Assembly: GCA_016283985.1 (NCBI GenBank)
Contig: JAEENZ010000277.1
Coordinates: 1-8,792 of the forward strand
Reading direction: 5' to 3'
Source: Bacteroidales bacterium
Lineage (GTDB): Bacteria > Bacteroidota > Bacteroidia > Bacteroidales > UBA932
Length of the DNA: 8,792 bases
Each line of letters begins with the position of its first letter. The first letter of the stretch is position 1. Below are positions 4,414-8,792 of the stretch, one piece after another. The position numbers and the translations under genes were made by a program. The notes under the pieces are model-generated. The model had not been told where the DNA came from and ran no database searches. It saw only the letters and a list, made by a program, of their open reading frames with translations.

Positions 4414-5331
4414 TTACTTGTAAATCTGCTTGAACGGCCTGCCACGCCAGTCTTCGGGGATCTTCGCTCCGAGGATGTCGGCGATGATGGCGGCTGTGTC
4501 GTACTGCATCATGGGTGAGGTTACCTCGTATCCGGCCTTGATCTTCTTGCCGTAGACGATGAAGGGAGTCTCGAGCTCCAGCAGGGTGAACTTGCCGTGG
4601 CCCTTGCCCTTTCCACCGTGGTCTGCGGACATGATGATGATGGTATCATCCATGATCCCGGCATCCTTGATGGCCTGGATCAGCATGCCCACGCCCTTGT
4701 CCAGTTCTTTCTGACATTCCATATACTCGGGGCCGTACCAGCCTTTGGAGTGGCCCGTGTGGTCCAGGACGCCATAGTAGAAGGTGAAGAAGAAAGGTTT
4801 CTTTTCCTTGATGTAGTTGACACCGATCTTCGTGTACTCTTCCACGGGAACGTTGTTGCTCCCGTAAGTGCCGATGTAATAGTTGAAGTTCACCGCGTTG
4901 GTGTCGCATACCGCTCCCACGCCGTTCCAGTCGTACACTATACCCATTTCGGCATTAGGGAACTGCTCGCGCAGGATCGTGTAGATGGTGGGAGGAATGC
5001 CGTGGCCGTTGTCCGAGGTGGAGGGGATGGTCCCCTTGGTGGAATTCCACTTGTCGAATCCGTGCATCTCCGTAGGGATGCCCATGAACATGGTGGCCCA
5101 GTTGATGGCGGATGCGGAAGGCATGACCGAACGCTTGGTGAGGGTCCAGCTGCCGTTATCCATCAGGAACTTAATGTTGGGGAGTTCGGACATGTCCGCC
5201 TGGCGGATGCCTTCGGCGGCCCATCCGTCGATGCCTATCATCACGACGTGCTTAGCCTTCCTGCGGGCGGCGTCGGAATCGAGGGCGCTGATGCAGCAAA
5301 GGGCGATCAGCAGGATAGCCAGTTTTTTCAT
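4414..5331 (-). CDS. Secreted phosphodiesterase/nucleotide pyrophosphatase-like enzyme (alkaline phosphatase superfamily)
   Basis: 305 residues with an N-terminal signal peptide (MKKLAILLIALCCISA). The metal-site pattern of type I phosphodiesterase/nucleotide pyrophosphatases is present: Asp35 in MIGIDGW; the nucleophile region PSASAINW, with Ser74 where the eukaryotic enzymes have threonine; Asp190 and His194 in LDHTGHSKG; Asp237-His238 in SADHGG; and His245 in KGHG. Such enzymes use two zinc ions to cleave phosphodiester or pyrophosphate bonds in nucleotides, lipids or other phosphate esters. Location is periplasm or cell surface. At about 305 residues it is compact, essentially the catalytic core. 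It follows the outer-membrane barrel gene with a 1-nt gap on the same strand, so the two are translationally close and likely act together at the envelope. Its stop codon directly abuts that of the convergent AraC-type gene. The substrate cannot be read from sequence. Confidence 0.9.
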   Translation of the reverse strand: MKKLAILLIALCCISALDSDAARRKAKHVVMIGIDGWAAEGIRQADMSELPNIKFLMDNGSWTLTKRSVMPSASAINWATMFMGIPTEMHGFDKWNSTKGTIPSTSDNGHGIPPTIYTILREQFPNAEMGIVYDWNGVGAVCDTNAVNFNYYIGTYGSNNVPVEEYTKIGVNYIKEKKPFFFTFYYGVLDHTGHSKGWYGPEYMECQKELDKGVGMLIQAIKDAGIMDDTIIIMSADHGGKGKGHGKFTLLELETPFIVYGKKIKAGYEVTSPMMQYDTAAIIADILGAKIPEDWRGRPFKQIYK

Positions 5332-5332
5332 A

Positions 5333-6697
5333 TTAGAAGATGTAATTGAGTCCGATGTTGATGCCGAGGCCGGTGCCGTCGTTGGGATCGAAGCACTTGC
5401 CGAACTCGAAGTTGATGTTGAAGTTCTGGTTCATGATCACGTGCAGTCCGATACCTGCGCTGCAGTGGAGGCCTTGTTCGACATCGTTGTAGAAATCTTT
5501 TGCCTGATAATTGCCAACGCCATCTTTGCCGTTCACGACATTGATCGACGTGACGTCACTTGCCATTGCCTTCATCTGCTCGGCACGGTAAGGCTTAACG
5601 ATCATACCCATGTCGAAGAACGGGTTGGTGGCGAGGGTCCAGTTCTGATTGATCCAGCGGAACTTGGCGAAGCTCCAGCGGAGTTCCGTGTTCATCCAAG
5701 CATAGCTGTTACCCTGCAGGCGGTTGTTGATGGTGCCTCGGAGGGTGCAGGTGGAACCGAGACCTTCGGTGTTGATCTGCTTCATGTTGATGCTCTGGAT
5801 GGTCTGGAGCATGTAGTAAGGAGCATTTCCTGCAATAAGTCCCTGGAATGCCAAGTGTGCGCCGAAGGTGAGCTTGTCCTGGATGACAGGGAAGAACTGC
5901 TTGAAGTGTACGGCCAGTTTGAGGTAGGAGTTGTCGTGCTTCGAGATGATGTCGGGAGATCCGAACATGTAAACCTCGAGGTTGGTTCCGCGGGTAGGGT
6001 TGTTCTCGTGGTCGCGGGTATCGTAGACCACACCGGCCTTGAATTCGAGATGCTGTCCGCCGTTCTTCTCGGCATCGGGAATGATGCCGTTGTTCACGTA
6101 AAGGTCATAGAGGGAAACGTCGGTGAGGGTGCCGTTCAGACCCTTGTTCTCGGCATGTCCGGTCTTGATGTTCCAGTAGGTTATGCCTCCGGCCCAACCC
6201 CAGTTGCCGCCGATCTCGCCCTGGACGCAGGTCTGGATGCGGAAGATGTCGCGGCGCATCAGGTAGAAGCCCTGGCCTTCGATCAGATAAGTGTAATCAT
6301 CGTTGTCTGCGGTAATCCTGTCGAGGGACGGCACGTAAACCGAGTTGGCTCCGTTGAAACCATAGAAACTTGTGGTTTTGTTACCGAACCAGGAGATGGC
6401 TCCGGAGATGCGGAGACCGGGAACCAGATACTTGCTGTCGAAGAAGCTGTGCAGCACGGTATTTCCCTTGGAATATTTGGAAATCTCCACGTTCGCTTTC
6501 CACATGTATTCGGGATAAGTGGAGCCGTCACCATACCAGTAAATGTCCGAGAGCGCTCCATAGTGCCAGCCGAGGTCTGAAGAATAACCGACTGCGGGAA
6601 GAGGGCCGAAATTCAAGCCGGTCTTGGCGACTTCTTCCTGGGCGGCTGCGGAAAACGCTGCGGCGCAGAGAAGAATGATAGTGATAAGCCTTTTCAT
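5333..6697 (-). CDS. Omp85/BamA-TamA-like outer-membrane barrel without POTRA domains
   Basis: 454 residues. Signal peptide with AQ cut (MKRLITIILLCAAAFSAAAQ). The body is a run of amphipathic strands. The C-terminal half resembles the surface-antigen (D15/BamA) barrel: VVYDTRDHENNPTRGTNLEV, a middle strand set, and TLRGTINNRLQG with Leu319-Arg320-Gly321, corresponding to the conserved R-G of the loop-6 motif of Omp85 proteins. It ends INIGLNYIF with terminal phenylalanine. The length is enough for a 16-strand barrel but leaves no room for periplasmic POTRA domains, so it is unlikely to be BamA itself; it belongs with the barrel-only Omp85 relatives found in Bacteroidota. First gene of an operon with the secreted phosphodiesterase 1 nt downstream. 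A -7 element lies 25 nt upstream of the start. Family call is fairly firm; role (export, substrate passage or enzyme anchoring) is inference. Confidence 0.83.
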   Translation of the reverse strand: MKRLITIILLCAAAFSAAAQEEVAKTGLNFGPLPAVGYSSDLGWHYGALSDIYWYGDGSTYPEYMWKANVEISKYSKGNTVLHSFFDSKYLVPGLRISGAISWFGNKTTSFYGFNGANSVYVPSLDRITADNDDYTYLIEGQGFYLMRRDIFRIQTCVQGEIGGNWGWAGGITYWNIKTGHAENKGLNGTLTDVSLYDLYVNNGIIPDAEKNGGQHLEFKAGVVYDTRDHENNPTRGTNLEVYMFGSPDIISKHDNSYLKLAVHFKQFFPVIQDKLTFGAHLAFQGLIAGNAPYYMLQTIQSINMKQINTEGLGSTCTLRGTINNRLQGNSYAWMNTELRWSFAKFRWINQNWTLATNPFFDMGMIVKPYRAEQMKAMASDVTSINVVNGKDGVGNYQAKDFYNDVEQGLHCSAGIGLHVIMNQNFNINFEFGKCFDPNDGTGLGINIGLNYIF

Positions 6698-6722
6698 GAA
6701 ATAGTGTTATTGATTTAACATA

Positions 6723-6730
6723 CAAATTTA
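6723..6730 (-). promoter_or_regulatory. -7 promoter element for the barrel-phosphodiesterase operon
   Basis: On the minus strand this reads TAAATTTG, a perfect TAnnTTTG, ending 25 nt before the ATG at 6697. No TTTG is found at the -33 distance. It overlaps the region expected for the upstream part of the divergent + promoter. Confidence 0.6.
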
Positions 6731-6744
6731 GAAAAAATACTTCG

Positions 6745-6752
6745 TATATTTG
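6745..6752 (+). promoter_or_regulatory. -7 promoter element for the lipoprotein-acyl-CoA synthetase operon
   Basis: TATATTTG is a perfect TAnnTTTG, ending only 8 nt before the ATG at 6761, so the leader would be just a few bases. No matching -33 box is present. TACAAAT (6721-6727) and ATTTGTA (6748-6754) form an inverted repeat around the two opposed -7 elements. Confidence 0.6.
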
Positions 6753-6760
6753 TAAGTTAT

Positions 6761-8005
6761 ATGAAAAGTGCGCCCCTGATAGTTGCGATTCTTCTGGTCT
6801 CCTGTGCCCGTGTTCAGGCACCGGAAGAGTCTGCGCTTCTCCGCACCGTCCCTTCCAGGGCGGTTGCGGTGATGCATTTCGGCCGCTGCGAGCCTGCGCT
6901 GGAGTTCCTCCTGGACTCCACCTCGGTGTTCCGGCAGCTGGATTACGGCCGTCTGGGAGATTCCGAAATGGTGCTTTCTTACGACTACAGTGCGGGCCTC
7001 ATACCCCTGCTTTCGGTGGATGCAGGCCGCGCGAGCGCCGATACCTCTTCCGCAGTCCGGAAGGTTCTTCAGCAGGCGGAAACACTCAAACTGAACGCCC
7101 TCTATACGGGAGACATGCTCCCCAAACGGGCGGCAGTGCTGCTGAGCCCTTCCCGGGCCGCGATCGACGAGGCTCTCGGGCACATCGAATCAGGCGCTTC
7201 CGTGCTGGATGCTCCAGATTTTGCGGGGGCGTCGGCCCTGGCTGATGGCAGTGCGGGAAACATCATCCTCAAGAATGAAAGCGCAGGCCGCTGGCTGCCG
7301 GCAAAGATGCTGAAAGGGCAGGTGGACCGCCGGGAGATGGTGAAGTTCGTGAGCGGAGCCGCCCAGTGGACGGTGCTGAATTTCAGGGACCTGAGCCGCA
7401 AAGGCGTCGGCGTGCGGGCGTTCACCGGAGACAAACGGAAGTATCTTGCCGAATTCATCTCCAGACTGCCGGCAGGGGAGAGCAAACTCGCCGCGGCGCT
7501 GCCGGATACCGCACGTTACATAGTGGACCTGCCCCTCAAGGACTGGAAGCAGTACGCCGATGGCTGGAAGGAGTGCCTCGACGCGCGGGCGGATCTCTCG
7601 AAATACAAGGGACGCCTGGCGGGGCTGAAAAAGCGCTTCGGCAAGAGCCCGGATACCTGGCTTGCGGAGATGGCTCCCCGCGAACTGGCCCTGGTGCGTT
7701 GGGAATCCAGCGAACTGCTGCTTCTCCGCAGCGGCCACAAGTGCAAGGGCGGTCTGGCGGAGAACCCCTTCCCGGGCTATATCCCCGCCATTTTCGGAGA
7801 GATCTTCCGCATCGCGGACGATTCCTGCACCGCGGTCTGGGAAGGATGGACGCTGTTCGGCTCCGCCGATGATATCGCCGCGTGGGGCGACGCTGCCCGC
7901 ACCGGACCGCTGAAGGGCTTGCCACGAAGCGCAAAGTTTTACATGAAAAACGATGCCGTCTGCCTGTGTGCGGATGGCAAAAACATATTGATGGATGTCA
8001 ACTGA
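6761..8005 (+). CDS. Predicted lipoprotein of unknown function (414 residues)
   Basis: The N-terminus MKSAPLIVAILLVSC is a short lipoprotein signal with Cys15 in lipobox LVSC. The mature protein has a mixed alpha/beta look with repeated strand-helix units (VAVMHFGRCEPALEFLL; KRAAVLLSPSRAAIDEALGHI; WTVLNFRDLSRKGVGVRAF; LALVRWESSELLLL; GWTLFGSADDIAAWGD). This pattern of self-scoring beta strands followed by 'index' helices resembles uncharacterised DUF3352-like proteins, but I hold that only loosely. No catalytic motif is recognised. Its last 11 nt overlap the start of the acyl-CoA synthetase gene, indicating translational coupling, so a shared role in lipid or envelope metabolism is possible. 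It is GC-rich like the neighbouring core genes. The ATG at 6761 is the only start that keeps the signal peptide. Confidence 0.85.
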   Translation: MKSAPLIVAILLVSCARVQAPEESALLRTVPSRAVAVMHFGRCEPALEFLLDSTSVFRQLDYGRLGDSEMVLSYDYSAGLIPLLSVDAGRASADTSSAVRKVLQQAETLKLNALYTGDMLPKRAAVLLSPSRAAIDEALGHIESGASVLDAPDFAGASALADGSAGNIILKNESAGRWLPAKMLKGQVDRREMVKFVSGAAQWTVLNFRDLSRKGVGVRAFTGDKRKYLAEFISRLPAGESKLAAALPDTARYIVDLPLKDWKQYADGWKECLDARADLSKYKGRLAGLKKRFGKSPDTWLAEMAPRELALVRWESSELLLLRSGHKCKGGLAENPFPGYIPAIFGEIFRIADDSCTAVWEGWTLFGSADDIAAWGDAARTGPLKGLPRSAKFYMKNDAVCLCADGKNILMDVN

Positions 8006-8792
8006 ACTTGAATACAAATCCGTAAACAAACTCTTTGAAAACAGCTTCAAGGAGCATTGGGAGAGGGAAGCCCTGTCGAACTATCAGGGCAGGACGGTCA
8101 CTTACCGTGAGCTGGCCGAGCGCATTGCGATGCTGCATATATGCTTCGAGCAGTGCGGTCTCCAGAAAGGCGACAAGGTCGCTCTCTGCTCCCGCAACCA
8201 GGCAAACTGGGGGGTCTGCTTCCTGGCGGCGCTCACATATGGCGCCGTGCCCGTGCCCATCCTGCACGAGTTCAAATCCGCAAACGTTCATTATCTCGTG
8301 AACCATTCCGAATCCAAGGTGCTTTTCGTGGGCGAAACCGAGTGGGAAGGCCTTTCGGAAGCCGAGATGCCCGGATTGTCGGTGGTGGTGCTGATGAACA
8401 ACTTCAACTTCCTCTATTCCAAGAACGATTCCCTGTCGGCAGTACGCGATAACATAACCCGCACGTTCAACGAGAAGTATCCGGACGGCTTCAAGCCCGA
8501 GGATATCAGTTACTACGAAGACAGCCCCGAAGAGCTTGCGCTCATCAATTATACTTCAGGCACATCCGGCTTCTCGAAGGGCGTGATGCTGCCGTACAGG
8601 TCGCTCTACACCAATCTCAACCTGGCATTTGCCGCCGAGCCGCAGATGAGCTGTGCTTCGGAAGTGGTGGCCATGCTGCCATCCGCCCACATGTACGGCC
8701 TGATGTTCGAACTGCTCTACGAGATGGTCATTGGCGCCCATGTGCACTTCCTTACACGCCTGCCCAGCCCCAAGATCATAATGAAGGCTTTC
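7995..8792 (+). CDS. Acyl-CoA synthetase / AMP-binding (long-chain fatty acid-CoA ligase-like), 3' partial
   Basis: The frame from ATG 7995 stays open to the window edge, giving 266 residues of an ANL-superfamily adenylating enzyme. Visible are the N-terminal substrate-side region (ALSNYQGRTVTYRELAERI, KGDKVALCSRNQANW, TYGAVPVPI), the AMP-binding P-loop YTSGTSGFSKG at residues 186-196, and LPSAHMYGLMFE (about 228-239), typical of long-chain acyl-CoA synthetases in Bacteroidota. The family activates a fatty acid with ATP to an acyl-adenylate and then transfers it to CoA, in the cytoplasm or at the inner membrane. The P-loop differs slightly from the usual SGTTGxPKG (Ser for the second Thr and for Pro). 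The adenylate-forming core motifs A5-A10 and the C-terminal lid lie beyond the window. It overlaps the lipoprotein gene by 11 nt, so both are in one operon. Chain-length specificity is not determinable here. Confidence 0.92.
   Translation, partial: MSTELEYKSVNKLFENSFKEHWEREALSNYQGRTVTYRELAERIAMLHICFEQCGLQKGDKVALCSRNQANWGVCFLAALTYGAVPVPILHEFKSANVHYLVNHSESKVLFVGETEWEGLSEAEMPGLSVVVLMNNFNFLYSKNDSLSAVRDNITRTFNEKYPDGFKPEDISYYEDSPEELALINYTSGTSGFSKGVMLPYRSLYTNLNLAFAAEPQMSCASEVVAMLPSAHMYGLMFELLYEMVIGAHVHFLTRLPSPKIIMKAF

Noticed and set aside
4985..6580. A 531-codon open frame on the + strand
   Set aside because: It is antisense to the Omp85-like barrel and phosphodiesterase genes, both of which have signal peptides and clear motifs. 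Its translation is a low-complexity mix rich in V, E, D, A and G typical of a mirror frame of GC-rich genes.
7190..8050. A 286-codon open frame on the minus strand
   Set aside because: Antisense to the lipoprotein and the start of the acyl-CoA synthetase; no family resemblance, and the sense frame has a lipobox and a coupled downstream gene.

Overview
The window looks like chromosome from a member of the Bacteroidales (phylum Bacteroidota), probably of fairly high GC for the group. This rests on several matches to the Bacteroidota promoter pattern (TAnnTTTG, one or two with a TTG/TTTG about 20 nt upstream), A-rich leaders without clear Shine-Dalgarno sites, outer-membrane proteins ending in phenylalanine, lipoproteins with short signal peptides, and the DUF177-rpmF pair. 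I cannot assign a genus from the sequence alone.

Layout. Positions 1-1150 are a housekeeping block on the + strand: the 3' end of the translation GTPase gene typA, a promoter, a DUF177/YceD gene, rpmF (ribosomal protein L32), tRNA-Arg(CCU) and a strong intrinsic terminator. Positions about 1150-3080 are AT-richer and look accessory. They hold a two-gene minus-strand operon (a beta-barrel outer-membrane protein followed 6 nt later by a lipoprotein), neither of a family I recognise. Next comes a non-coding stretch with an isolated strong hairpin and a cluster of TAAGGTCC repeats in alternating orientation. A broken fragment of a LytTR-type DNA-binding domain follows at about 3083-3298.

From 3355 a + strand gene encodes an unusual membrane-anchored AraC-type regulator: two beta-propeller-like blades, one membrane segment, a proline-rich linker and an AraC DNA-binding domain, with no kinase or receiver. 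Its linker region carries an approximately 145-bp hairpin-dense insert that keeps the frame open. It converges with zero gap on a minus-strand operon of two envelope genes: an Omp85/BamA-like barrel without POTRA domains (5333-6697) and, 1 nt downstream, a secreted phosphodiesterase/nucleotide pyrophosphatase-like enzyme of the alkaline phosphatase superfamily (4414-5331).

A 63-bp divergent promoter region (6698-6760) separates that operon from a + strand pair: a large lipoprotein of unknown function (6761-8005) overlapping by 11 nt an acyl-CoA synthetase (AMP-binding) gene that runs off the window end.

The most interesting items are the repeat cluster at 2963-3062, the palindromic insert inside the AraC-type gene, that gene's kinase-less membrane architecture and near-leaderless promoter, and the barrel plus phosphodiesterase operon. 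None of these can be called a new system from sequence reading alone; each comes with a specific check.
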